Part shown: positions 53,913 to 62,406 of the stretch, piece after piece
Numbering within the stretch: the stretch's first letter is position 1
How the letters are laid out: every line of letters begins with the position of its first letter
Assembly: GCF_001648475.1 (NCBI RefSeq)
Contig: NZ_LXSQ01000030.1
Location: 1-64,000, forward strand
Direction: 5' to 3'
Length of the DNA stretch: 64,000 bases
From: Eikenella halliae
GTDB lineage: Bacteria; Pseudomonadota; Gammaproteobacteria; Burkholderiales; Neisseriaceae
Made by a program: the position numbers and the translations under genes
Notes under the pieces: generated by a model
The model's database searches: none
The model's input: the letters and a program-made list of their open reading frames with translations, nothing else
What the model was told of the DNA's origin: nothing

Positions 53913-54608
53913 ATGAACACACTCGGCATCATCGGCGGCATGTCGCCCGAAAGTACCGCCGCCTACTACACCCAAATCAACCGCCTCATCAACCGGCAAA
54001 AAGGCGGCAACCACAGCGCGCCCATCCTACTCGCCAGCGTGGAATTTCAAGAAATCGTGGATTGCCAGCAGCGCGGCGATTGGCACAAAGCCGGCGAAAT
54101 CCTCGCCCACGCCGCCCGCACTCTGGAGCAGGCCGGGGCAGACGCCGTCCTCCTGGCCACCAATACCATGCACAAAGTTGCCACCCCGATACAGGCCGCC
54201 ATCGGCGTGCCCTTCCTGCATATTTTAGACAGCGTGGCCGAACGCATCCGCGCACAAGGCATCCGCACCGTTGGCCTGCTCGGCACACGCTTTACCATGC
54301 AGGACGCGTTCTACCGCGAAGGCCTGGCCGAACGCGGCATCCAAGCCATCGTGCCGGATGAAGGCGCGCAAGCCGAAATCCACCACATCATTTTCGAAGA
54401 GCTCTGCGTGGGCAACTTTCCCGAAAGCAGCCGCCGCTTCTATGTGCAAACCATCGAACAGCTGGCCGCCCAAGGCGCAGAAGGCATCATCCTCGGCTGC
54501 ACCGAAATCGGCCTGCTGGTGCGCCCCGAAGATACCGCCGTGCCGCTGTTCGACACCACGGCAATCCACGTGCAGGCCGCCGCTGAATTTATTTTGCAGC
54601 CCACCTGA
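53913..54608 (+). CDS. Aspartate/glutamate racemase family protein (YgeA-like)
   Basis: A 231-residue racemase-fold protein. N-terminal LGIIGGMSPESTAAYY; the first active-site region reads LLATNTMHKVA, with Thr in place of the usual catalytic Cys before Asn-Thr, and the second GIILGCTEIGLL with Cys. The Thr/Cys pair resembles the atypical amino-acid racemase YgeA of E. coli. Possible roles include D-amino-acid supply; substrate not determined. Stands between prfA and hldA. Confidence 0.88.
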   Translation: MNTLGIIGGMSPESTAAYYTQINRLINRQKGGNHSAPILLASVEFQEIVDCQQRGDWHKAGEILAHAARTLEQAGADAVLLATNTMHKVATPIQAAIGVPFLHILDSVAERIRAQGIRTVGLLGTRFTMQDAFYREGLAERGIQAIVPDEGAQAEIHHIIFEELCVGNFPESSRRFYVQTIEQLAAQGAEGIILGCTEIGLLVRPEDTAVPLFDTTAIHVQAAAEFILQPT

Positions 54609-54662
54609 CCGATATCGTTTTTCAGGTAGCCTGCCCACCCCACCCATACGAGGTTAGCCATT

Positions 54663-55631
54663 ATGCCAACATTGCCTGCCAACCTAATTTCGCTCCTCCA
54701 ATCCGCCCGCGTGCTGGTGGTGGGCGACACCATGCTCGACCGCTACTGGTTTGGCGAGGTGGAGCGCATTTCCCCCGAAGCCCCCGTGCCCGTAGCCAAA
54801 ATCGGGCGCATGGATCAGCGCGCCGGTGGTGCCGGCAACGTAGCACGCAACATCGCGGCCCTGGGCGGGCAGGCAGCCTTGTTGTCGGTGGTTGGCCAAG
54901 ACGAGGCTGCCAACGAACTGGAAAAAATCGTTCAAAGCAATGGCGTACAAACCTTTTTAGAACGCGATGAAACCATTGACACTACCGTAAAACTTCGTGT
55001 GCTCTCGCGCAATCAGCAGCTTTTGCGCATTGATTTTGAAGAAAAACCCAGCCAAGATGTGCTGGATCGGCTCAACCGCCGTTTCCGCAGCCTGTTGCCG
55101 GATTATGATGCCGTTATCCTTTCCGACTACCGCAAAGGCTGCCTGTTTCAGGTAGCCGATATGATTGATTTCGCCCGCGAGCACAACAAACCCGTGTTGA
55201 TCGACCCCAAAGGCGACGACTACGAAAAATATGCCGGTGCCAGCCTCATCACTCCCAACCGCAACGAACTGCGCCAAGTGGTCGGCTCGTGGGAAAATGA
55301 AGTCGAGCTCACCGAAAAAGCCGAAGCCCTGCGCCGTCACTTGCAATTAAACGCCATCCTGCTCACCCGCAGCGAAGAAGGCATGAGCCTGTATGAGGCA
55401 GAGCACATCAGCCACCAGCCCACCCGCGCGCAGGAAGTGTTCGACGTATCCGGCGCCGGCGACACCGTCATCGCCACCGTAGGCCTCGGCCTGGCCGCCA
55501 AACTGGATTTGCGCCAAGCCATGCACATCGCCAATGCCGCCGCCGGCGTGGTGGTGGCCAAACTCGGTACCGCTGTGTGCAGCCAAGCCGAACTGCTCGC
55601 CGCCTTGCAGCAAGATGTCGAGGCAGGCTAA
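54663..55631 (+). CDS. hldA: D-glycero-beta-D-manno-heptose-7-phosphate kinase
   Basis: A 322-residue PfkB-family kinase, the stand-alone N-terminal half of HldE, making the bisphosphate precursor of ADP-heptose for lipooligosaccharide core. Marks: VLVVGDTMLDRYWFG, RAGGAGNVARNIAALGG, and the PfkB signature FDVSGAGDTVIATVGLG. The nucleotidyltransferase partner is not in the window. Internal DUS is read as FQVADM. Confidence 0.94.
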   Translation: MPTLPANLISLLQSARVLVVGDTMLDRYWFGEVERISPEAPVPVAKIGRMDQRAGGAGNVARNIAALGGQAALLSVVGQDEAANELEKIVQSNGVQTFLERDETIDTTVKLRVLSRNQQLLRIDFEEKPSQDVLDRLNRRFRSLLPDYDAVILSDYRKGCLFQVADMIDFAREHNKPVLIDPKGDDYEKYAGASLITPNRNELRQVVGSWENEVELTEKAEALRRHLQLNAILLTRSEEGMSLYEAEHISHQPTRAQEVFDVSGAGDTVIATVGLGLAAKLDLRQAMHIANAAAGVVVAKLGTAVCSQAELLAALQQDVEAG

Positions 55632-55651
55632 AGCCCAGCCCCATTCCCAAC

Positions 55652-55698
55652 ACAGGCTACCTGAAATTTTGTTCCACTCACTTTCAGGTGGCCTGTTT
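55652..55698 (+). terminator. DUS-pair terminator of hldA
   Basis: ACAGGCTACCTGAAA with TTTCAGGTGGCCTGT; one base pair in the second DUS is changed (GTGGCC), leaving a G-T pair in the RNA. Loop of 15 bases. Confidence 0.6.
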
Positions 55699-55784
55699 CT
55701 TGTATGCCCGGCACAGGTGGGATAGCCATAAAGCACCAATCCTAATATGCTAAAATAGGCCGGATTTAAAACGTGAACACACCC

Positions 55785-57758
55785 ATGACCAAGCAATACT
55801 CAGAAAGCAGCATCAAAGTCCTCAAAGGCCTGGAGCCGGTGAAAGAACGCCCCGGCATGTACACCCGCACCGACAGCCCCACCCACATCTGCCAGGAAGC
55901 CATCGACAATGCTGCCGACGAAGCCCTCGGCGGCTTCGCCAGCCGCATCGATGTGGAAATCCACGAAGACAGCTCGCTTTCCGTATCCGACAACGGGCGC
56001 GGCATCCCCGTGGGGCTGCATCCCGAAGAAAACGTGCCCGTGGTCGAGCTGGTGTTCACCCGCCTGCATGCCGGCGGCAAATTCAACAAAACCAGCGGCG
56101 ACGGCGCTTACGCCTTCTCCGGCGGCCTGCACGGCGTGGGCGTATCCGTAACCAACGCCCTCTCCCGCCGCCTCGAAGTGGCCGTGCGCCGCGAAGGGCG
56201 CGAATACCGCATCGCCTTTGCCGGCGGCGACGTGGTTGAGCCTTTGGCCGAAACCGGCAAATGCCCCGCCAAAGACAGCGGCACCACCCTGCGCATCTGG
56301 CCAGATGCCCGCTACTTCGAAAGCCCCGACTACGACATCGCCGAAATCGAACGCCTTCTGCGCGCCAAAGCCGTGCTGCTGCCCGGCGTAACCGTTACCC
56401 TCACCCGCCGGCGCAACGGCCTGCCCGAAACCCAAACCTGGCACTACCCCGACGGCCTGGAAGGCTACCTGAAAACTCTGCTGGCCGGGCAGGAAAACAC
56501 CCTGCCCCTACTTACGTTGCAAAACCACGTTTCAGGTAGTCACCATGGCGATTTTGCCGATGGCGAAGGCGTATCCTGCGCCCTCACCTGGCTGGAAGAA
56601 GGCCGCATCGCCACCGAAAGCTATGTCAACCTCATCCCCACCCCCGCCGGCGGCACCCACGAAGCCGGGCTCAAACAAGCCCTGTTCAACGCCGTATCCA
56701 ACTTCATCACCCACCACAACCTTTTGCCGCGCGGCGTGAAAATCCAAAGCGACGATGTATTCAACCGCGTCGCCTTCGTGCTTTCCGTGCGCATGCTCGA
56801 CCCGCAATTCCAAGGCCAAACCAAAGACAAACTCACCAACCGCGACGCGCTCAAACTCGTAGCCGCCCTCGCCGGCGACCCCGTCGAACTGTGGCTCAAC
56901 CAAAACCTCGAAGCCGGCAAGAAAATTGCCGAGCTCGCCATCAAACAAGCCCAAGAACGCATGCGTTCGGTGAAGAAAATCGAAAAACGCAAAGGCAGCG
57001 GTATTTCCGTGCTGCCCGGCAAGCTCACCGACTGTGAAAGCGAAGACATCCGTGAAAACGAGCTTTTCCTTGTGGAAGGCGATTCCGCCGGCGGCTCCGC
57101 CAAACTCGCCCGCGACCGCAACACCCAAGCCATCCTGCCCCTGCGCGGCAAAGTGCTCAACAGCTTCGAAGTGCACCGCGACCAACTCTTCGCCAACACC
57201 GAAATCCACGACATTTCCGTGGCCATCGGCGTCGACCCGCACGGCGAAGGCGACGGCCCCGACCTCTCCGGCCTGCGCTACGGCAAAATCGCCATCCTCT
57301 CCGATGCCGACGTCGACGGCTCGCACATCCAAGTGCTGCTGCTCACCCTCTTCTACCGCCACTTCCCCGAACTCATCCGGCGCGGCCACATCTACGTTGC
57401 CCAACCGCCGCTGTTCCGCGTGGACGTAGCCGCCCAAGGCAGGAAAAAAACCGCCCGCAAATTCTACGCCCTCGACCAAGCCGAGCTTGAAGGCATTCTA
57501 GAAAAACTGCGCAAAGAAGGCCTGCGCGACAACCAATATTCCATCAGCCGCTTCAAAGGCCTGGGCGAAATGAACCCCGACCAGCTCAAAGACACCACCA
57601 TGCACCCCGACACCCGCCGCCTGCTGCGCGTGCATATCCCCGAGCACAGCAGCGAACCCACCCGTGAAGTGTTCGTCAAACTCATGGGCAAAGGCGAATC
57701 CGCCCAGCGCCGCAGCTGGATGGAAGCCGAAGGCGACAAAGCCGAGCTGGATATTTAG
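55785..57758 (+). CDS. parE: DNA topoisomerase IV subunit B
   Basis: The ATPase subunit that with ParC decatenates daughter chromosomes. GHKL ATPase domain with YTRTDSPTHICQEAIDN, DNGRGIPVG and GLHGVGVSVTNAL; transducer, then Toprim domain with LVEGDSAGGSAK and DADVDGSHIQ. I place the start at MTKQYSESSIKVLKGL (55785); an ATG four codons upstream (55773) is also possible. Two DUS inside, one intact (EGYLKTL). Full length. Confidence 0.93.
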   Translation: MTKQYSESSIKVLKGLEPVKERPGMYTRTDSPTHICQEAIDNAADEALGGFASRIDVEIHEDSSLSVSDNGRGIPVGLHPEENVPVVELVFTRLHAGGKFNKTSGDGAYAFSGGLHGVGVSVTNALSRRLEVAVRREGREYRIAFAGGDVVEPLAETGKCPAKDSGTTLRIWPDARYFESPDYDIAEIERLLRAKAVLLPGVTVTLTRRRNGLPETQTWHYPDGLEGYLKTLLAGQENTLPLLTLQNHVSGSHHGDFADGEGVSCALTWLEEGRIATESYVNLIPTPAGGTHEAGLKQALFNAVSNFITHHNLLPRGVKIQSDDVFNRVAFVLSVRMLDPQFQGQTKDKLTNRDALKLVAALAGDPVELWLNQNLEAGKKIAELAIKQAQERMRSVKKIEKRKGSGISVLPGKLTDCESEDIRENELFLVEGDSAGGSAKLARDRNTQAILPLRGKVLNSFEVHRDQLFANTEIHDISVAIGVDPHGEGDGPDLSGLRYGKIAILSDADVDGSHIQVLLLTLFYRHFPELIRRGHIYVAQPPLFRVDVAAQGRKKTARKFYALDQAELEGILEKLRKEGLRDNQYSISRFKGLGEMNPDQLKDTTMHPDTRRLLRVHIPEHSSEPTREVFVKLMGKGESAQRRSWMEAEGDKAELDI

Positions 57759-57824
57759 GCTACTTTCATTGAATTGAATCAGTCAGCCGAAACTGCCTAC
57801 TCCCTTTACTCCAGGAATTGCGCA

Positions 57825-59105
57825 ATGAAAACAAATGAAAAACCGCCGGTTACACAGATATTGCTGCCTATTCTGATTTTTGCCGTCCTAGGTATGGGTT
57901 TGTGGTTTGCCTTTCCTGATCTGCGGGCATCATCCGGCGGGCATGCTCAAGAAAACAATCCTCCTATTACCACCTCCGATGCCTCTGGTATCAACTTAGA
58001 AAAAGAGCCTGAATCCATTTCCGCTATCCCGCCCTTGGAAACCGAACCACCCGCCCCACCCCAAGACGACAAACAGCAGCCTGCTGCGCTCAGCAGCTAT
58101 CCGCTTGCCGATCATAGCTGGGGAGATATCTTCAATCCGCAGAAGTCTACGCCTTCGCAAGGCTATTTTGCCTGGTATATCAACACCAACCAGCCTAAAC
58201 AGGTCATTGGCCGGGAAACAGTAAACAGCATTGCCATCAACTATCCTTTCGACCAATTCCTCAAGATTCCGTCTGAAGACTTCGGCGCCTACTGGGCTGG
58301 CCGACTACATGTTCCACAACGCGGTGCCTACCGCATTTCAGCAGACATCAGCTGGGCAAAAATGCGCGTGATGCTGAATCGCCACATCATTGCCGAATCA
58401 GAAAACTCAAGTGAAAACCAAATGGTATGGCTCGAACCTGGCGACTACCTGCTCGAAGTGGAATACATCAATAATTGGCACACCACCGGCTTCCAGCTTA
58501 CCGTTGCCCCGGTAATCGAAGAGATGGATAGCTCCAACCTACCTGCCGCCGTGGCCACTAGACAGCTGCCAGCGCAAACCGTGGCCTATGCAGTCAGTGT
58601 AAATGAGAGCAGCAACAGGAATAACAGCCTCATCCTGCAGGCACCGGCCGACAACACCCCATACATCCTGATCCTAAGTAGTTCTAATGCCGTGCAATGG
58701 GACATCCAAGGCCGTGCCCCGGAACTGGTTATCTACAACAACGCAAGCAGCGGCAGCACCGTGCACACGGCCGGCCAGGTGCCGAAAATTGCCTGGAAAA
58801 ACAGGATACCTTACGACATCACCAACCAAGAAGTCTCCTCTTGCCATTGCACGGTACATGACTTCCACTGCAACAACAGCAGAACCAGCTTGAAGGACCT
58901 TGCTGCCGACATCCGGCAACTGACCGGTTTCCCGCTGCAAGGCTTCAGCGGCGAATACAGAACCAACTACCTGCCCATCCCGCAAACCATAGTTAATTCC
59001 GCCAGCATCGCAAACAATGCCCACCAACTGCAAGAAATCGAACAGGCCCGCCAAGCTTGTGCCAAACGAAACAATGCCGGCTTTGAAGATATGATGCAGC
59101 GCTGA
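57825..59105 (+). CDS. Hypothetical membrane-anchored protein with PA14-like region
   Basis: 426 residues from MKTNEKPPVTQILLPI (ATG 57825, AGGA upstream). One N-terminal membrane helix (about 10-30) leads to a low-complexity Pro/Glu linker and a periplasmic body. Residues about 160-240 (GRLHVPQRGAYRISADISW, MLNRHIIAE, WLEPGDYLLEVEYI) resemble a PA14 beta-sandwich. Two late Cys pairs (CHC, CNN). No DUS in it. Function unknown; it follows parE by 66 bases. Confidence 0.75.
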   Translation: MKTNEKPPVTQILLPILIFAVLGMGLWFAFPDLRASSGGHAQENNPPITTSDASGINLEKEPESISAIPPLETEPPAPPQDDKQQPAALSSYPLADHSWGDIFNPQKSTPSQGYFAWYINTNQPKQVIGRETVNSIAINYPFDQFLKIPSEDFGAYWAGRLHVPQRGAYRISADISWAKMRVMLNRHIIAESENSSENQMVWLEPGDYLLEVEYINNWHTTGFQLTVAPVIEEMDSSNLPAAVATRQLPAQTVAYAVSVNESSNRNNSLILQAPADNTPYILILSSSNAVQWDIQGRAPELVIYNNASSGSTVHTAGQVPKIAWKNRIPYDITNQEVSSCHCTVHDFHCNNSRTSLKDLAADIRQLTGFPLQGFSGEYRTNYLPIPQTIVNSASIANNAHQLQEIEQARQACAKRNNAGFEDMMQR

Positions 59106-59117
59106 CCCACCGCATCC

Positions 59118-59221
59118 TATAGTGAATTAACAAAAACCAGTACAGCGTTAGCTCGCCTTGCCGTAACGTGTGTACTGTCTGCGGCTCGCCGCCTTGTCCT
59201 GATTTTTGTTAATCCACTATA
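59118..59221 (-). repeat. Correia-type element (CREE), 104 bp
   Basis: Reverse orientation: TATAGTGAATTAACAAAAA, CAGTACAGCGTTAGCTCGCC and GATTTTTGTTAATCCACTATA-type end (last part TTAATCCACTATA). Confidence 0.93.
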
Positions 59222-59225
59222 CAAC

Positions 59226-59266
59226 AAAGGCTACCTGAAACATTGCTTGCTTTTCAGGTAGCCTTT
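59226..59266. terminator. DUS-pair hairpin after the PA14-like gene
   Basis: AAAGGCTACCTGAAA and TTTCAGGTAGCCTTT with an 11-base loop, about 120 bases past the stop and beyond the CREE. Confidence 0.6.
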
Positions 59267-59346
59267 CCTTTCATCTCAAATTTAAATTAATCATATAAAC
59301 ATCATTGAGTTACACCGATTTTCTAGCCATAAAACCACCGGCAGGC

Positions 59347-59352
59347 TATAAT
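59347..59352 (+). promoter_or_regulatory. Candidate -10 element of sspA
   Basis: Perfect TATAAT about 70 bases ahead of sspA. A weak -35 (TAGCCA) lies 17 bases upstream. Confidence 0.4.
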
Positions 59353-59420
59353 ACGCGGCATGGTATATGCCGGCAGACTTGCCAAGCCGGCGACACTGTT
59401 TAGTTAGGGAGAATACAGTT

Positions 59421-60026
59421 ATGATGGTTTTATACTCAGGCATTACCTGCCCCTTCAGCCACCGCTGCCGCTTCGTGCTATACGAAAAAGGCATGGATTT
59501 CGAAATCAAAGACGTCGACATCTTCAACAAACCCGAAGACCTCTCCGTGATGAACCCCTACAACCAAGTGCCCGTATTGGTTGAACGCGACCTCATCCTG
59601 TTTGAGTCCAACATCATCAACGAATACATCGACGAACGCTTCCCGCACCCGCAGCTCATGCCCGGCGACCCCGTGATGCGCGGCCGCGGCCGCCTGGTTT
59701 TGTTCCGGATGGAAAAAGAGCTGTTCAGCCATGTGCAGAAACTCGAAAGCCACGAAACTTCCGCCAAAGAGCAGGCCAAAGCACGCGAAGCCATCGGCCA
59801 AGGCCTCACCTTGCTCGCCCCCGCCTTCTCCAAAAACAAATACGTGCTGGGCGACGACTTCTCCATGATCGACGTAGCCATCGCCCCCCTCCTGTGGCGG
59901 CTCGACCACTACGGCATCAAACTGGGCAAATCCGCCGCCCCCATCCTGAAATACGCCGAGCGTATCTTCCAACGCGAATCCTTCATCGCCGCGCTCACCG
60001 CCGCCGAAAAAGCCATGCGCCGCTAA
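59421..60026 (+). CDS. sspA: Stringent starvation protein A
   Basis: A 201-residue glutathione-S-transferase-like protein that binds RNA polymerase and modulates stress and virulence transcription. Start MMVLYSGITCPFSHRC (59421, AGGGAGAA upstream). The GST N-domain pattern (VLYSGITCPFSHRCRFVLYEK, NPYNQVPVLV, ESNIINEYID) is clear; the active-site position is altered as in SspA. A CREE separates it from sspB. Confidence 0.95.
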   Translation: MMVLYSGITCPFSHRCRFVLYEKGMDFEIKDVDIFNKPEDLSVMNPYNQVPVLVERDLILFESNIINEYIDERFPHPQLMPGDPVMRGRGRLVLFRMEKELFSHVQKLESHETSAKEQAKAREAIGQGLTLLAPAFSKNKYVLGDDFSMIDVAIAPLLWRLDHYGIKLGKSAAPILKYAERIFQRESFIAALTAAEKAMRR

Positions 60027-60138
60027 GCATATAGGCCGTTTGTTTGTAAACCGCATCCGCGTTTTCTAACAAGCGGCCTTTAGCTGAAAGCATGATTTTT
60101 TCATTCCAGGCAGCCAGCCAACGTGTTAAGAAGTAAAT

Positions 60139-60242
60139 TATAGTGAATTAACAGAAATCAGGACAAGGCGGCGAGCCGCAGACAGTACACACGTTACGGC
60201 AAGGCGAGCCAACGCTGTACTGGTTTTTGTTAATTCACTATA
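60139..60242 (+). repeat. Correia-type element (CREE), 104 bp
   Basis: TATAGTGAATTAACAGAAA with TTTTTGTTAATTCACTATA at the right; core has TACACACGTTACGGCAAGG. Sits between sspA and sspB. Confidence 0.93.
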
Positions 60243-60293
60243 TTCCAGCGATATGTTTTTCAGGTAGCCTTTCCCCCCACAGGAATCTTGCCC

Positions 60294-60698
60294 ATGAACC
60301 CCACCCTCAAACCCTACCTCATCCGCGCCTTGCACGAATGGTGCAGCGACCAAGGCCACACGCCCTATATCCAGGTATGGGTAAACGAACATACCCGCGT
60401 ACCCGTGCAGTTTGTGAAAGACAACCAAATCATCCTCAATATCGGCGCCACCGCCTGCGCCGGCCTGAACATCGATAACGACTGGGTTAACTTCACCGCC
60501 CGCTTCGGCGGCGTGGCGCACGACATTTGGATTCCGGTCGGCCACATCGGCGCCATCTATGCCCGCGAAACCGGCGAAGGCATGAACTTCGACATCACGC
60601 CCTACGAACCCGGTACTCCGCCCCAACCCGAAGCGGGCAGCAGCAGCAAAGACAGCAAACCCGCCGGCAAACACAAAGGCCTGAAACTGGTGAAATAA
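60294..60698 (+). CDS. sspB: ClpXP adaptor SspB
   Basis: 134 residues from MNPTLKPYLIRALHEW (ATG 60294, AGGA ten bases upstream). SspB tethers ssrA-tagged proteins to ClpX. The substrate-binding domain spans about 1-100 (TPYIQVWVNEHTRVPVQFV, ILNIGATACAGLNI, HIGAIYARETGEGM); the C-terminal tail is flexible and ends KHKGLKLVK, the ClpX-binding module. Last conserved gene before the Dnd block. Confidence 0.95.
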   Translation: MNPTLKPYLIRALHEWCSDQGHTPYIQVWVNEHTRVPVQFVKDNQIILNIGATACAGLNIDNDWVNFTARFGGVAHDIWIPVGHIGAIYARETGEGMNFDITPYEPGTPPQPEAGSSSKDSKPAGKHKGLKLVK

Positions 60699-60719
60699 CC
60701 CTTGGTACGGCAAAAACAA

Positions 60720-60759
60720 AGGCTACCTGAAAAGCAGTTTATATGCTTTCAGGTAGCCT
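60720..60759. terminator. Bidirectional DUS-pair terminator
   Basis: AGGCTACCTGAAAAGCA and TGCTTTCAGGTAGCC between the convergent sspB and dndE-ftsK genes. It is the last eikDUS on the right and probably marks the edge of the conserved chromosome. Confidence 0.65.
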
Positions 60760-60775
60760 CTTAATATCTCTTTAA

Positions 60776-62395
60776 TTACACATTATATCCGTGTAAAAAC
60801 TGTGCTGCGCTGCCATTCCATCTGACCAAGTGGTCGCCTTTGCTGGTTAAATACTCTGCTCCGCCTTCGCCTAGAATCATGCGCGAAGAGCCGGGTTTGA
60901 CAACGCGCAATGCAATCCGACTAGGCAAATTGGCAAGCAGTTTGGACGAGAATGTTTGCGAATTGGGTTCTTGCGTTACCAAAATCATATGAATGCCGGT
61001 TTTTGCACCTTCTTGGAGCATTTGGATAATCGGTTTTTCGGCATTTTTGTCCGTATCCAACAAGGCCGCCAATTCCTCCAGTAAAACAATGAGGAGTTTT
61101 GGCCGATATTCTTCGGGCAGATGCTGTATTTTTTCAGCATCGTATTCGCGCAAAAGTGCCAACCGCCCGTTCATTTCATCTACAAGGCTTTCCAGCAAAG
61201 GCAAAAACCGACTGCGTTCCCCATGTATTCCGCCCTGCCACAGGTTGGGTGCAGTTTTGAATACGGAATAGTTGGCAGCAGGATCAAATATCGCCACTTC
61301 AAAACTATCCTGACGGTTGAGTTCAAACAGGCTTTTCATGATGGATGAAACCAGCACGGATTTGCCCATCCTTGTCGTGCCGCCCACCAATATATGTGGT
61401 GCTTCATATAAATCGGCAAAAACCGCCTTGCCGCCCTCATCCGCACCGATACAGCACGGTATCAGAAAATCACCGTGATATTGTTTCAGTGCCGATTCAA
61501 AATCATTCTTCTCCAGTTTGTGCCATGTATCTTCATGGCGGAGTATTTTGATTTCATGGGCATGCGGCAGTCCCGCATACTGTTCCGTGCGTACGGTGCT
61601 GCTGTCTTTGGGAATCCCCATTGCCGAACAAAATCTATCGTATAGTTTGTCCCAGTCGGCATAATCGGCAAATTGGACGAGGTAGCTGTCGTAGCGTACC
61701 CCCTGCCCCAAAAATGTTATGGCTTTCACCCCTTTGCCCATACCCTGCAATGCGGCAATGATTTTCTCACCCATTTCCCGATTGGCGGCGGGGGAGGATT
61801 TTAAATCGATGCCGTCTGAAACAGGATTTGGTGAGTGCAGACTGCCTGAAACAGCTGGGACAGCACCGTCCGATCCACCGTCCCTGTGTTGCGCCGCCAG
61901 ATCGGCCAGTTCGTCAAAGAATATCTTTTTGGCTTCCACGATACTGCCGTCGCAGTATTCTAAGGCTTTCTGGTAACGCCCTTCCAGCAGTTTCGCGCCA
62001 TTGTGCCATGCCAGTTGGATGTAGACAAATAGATGTTTTTTGGTGAATTTTCGTGTCGCTGCTTCATCAAACATACGCTGGCTGATGTAGGCGAGCCAAA
62101 ATTTTTCTTCGCCTTTTTTGCCGTTTTGGTTAAAACAGGTGTTGAACGATGCGATCTCCAACCCGCCGTCCATGCCGGGTTTTTGCTCCCAATCTTTGAT
62201 ATTTTTGGTTTTGGCAAAGCAGAAGGCAATACACAGCCTTGCCCATTCGTGGTTCTGCATTTTGGGCAGCACACCGTCGCTTTCGAGCCGTTTCAGGATT
62301 TTGGCCGCTTCGCCGCTGGATTTGATGTGGGTGTTTTCAGTCAGCGTTACCCAGTATTTGTCATTGCAGATTTTGTCGTCATCCAATTCGTACAT
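60776..62395 (-). CDS. DndE domain fused to an FtsK/HerA-type ATPase
   Basis: A 539-residue protein. Residues about 20-145 look like DndE (HIKSSGEAAKILKRLESDG, ARLCIAFCFAKTK, GMDGGLEIASFNT, QLAWHNGAKLLEGR), the nicked-DNA-binding subunit of phosphorothioate (Dnd) modification. A linker (about 165-210) joins an FtsK-like motor: Walker A GGTTRMGKSV (338-347), Walker B LLIVLLEELAAL (434-445), LVTQEPNSQTF, then PSRIALRVV and ILGEGGAEYL. DndE is usually a small separate protein, so the fusion is unusual. A Neisseria-type DUS lies in the linker. Ends the operon; starts 12 bases after dndD. Confidence 0.82.
   Translation of the reverse strand: MYELDDDKICNDKYWVTLTENTHIKSSGEAAKILKRLESDGVLPKMQNHEWARLCIAFCFAKTKNIKDWEQKPGMDGGLEIASFNTCFNQNGKKGEEKFWLAYISQRMFDEAATRKFTKKHLFVYIQLAWHNGAKLLEGRYQKALEYCDGSIVEAKKIFFDELADLAAQHRDGGSDGAVPAVSGSLHSPNPVSDGIDLKSSPAANREMGEKIIAALQGMGKGVKAITFLGQGVRYDSYLVQFADYADWDKLYDRFCSAMGIPKDSSTVRTEQYAGLPHAHEIKILRHEDTWHKLEKNDFESALKQYHGDFLIPCCIGADEGGKAVFADLYEAPHILVGGTTRMGKSVLVSSIMKSLFELNRQDSFEVAIFDPAANYSVFKTAPNLWQGGIHGERSRFLPLLESLVDEMNGRLALLREYDAEKIQHLPEEYRPKLLIVLLEELAALLDTDKNAEKPIIQMLQEGAKTGIHMILVTQEPNSQTFSSKLLANLPSRIALRVVKPGSSRMILGEGGAEYLTSKGDHLVRWNGSAAQFLHGYNV
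61809..61820 (+). repeat. Neisseria-type DUS (ATGCCGTCTGAA)
   Basis: An exact 12-base AT-DUS of Neisseria inside the DndE-FtsK linker (coding strand gives VSDGI). A near-match GACTGCCTGAAAC follows at 61840. Confidence 0.9.
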
Positions 62396-62406
62396 GGCGT
62401 TTCCTT

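Noticed and set aside
52671..54014. 447-codon frame on the minus strand opposite prfA
   Set aside because: Glycine/valine/phenylalanine-rich translation typical of the complement of GC-rich coding DNA; prfA is certain on the other strand.
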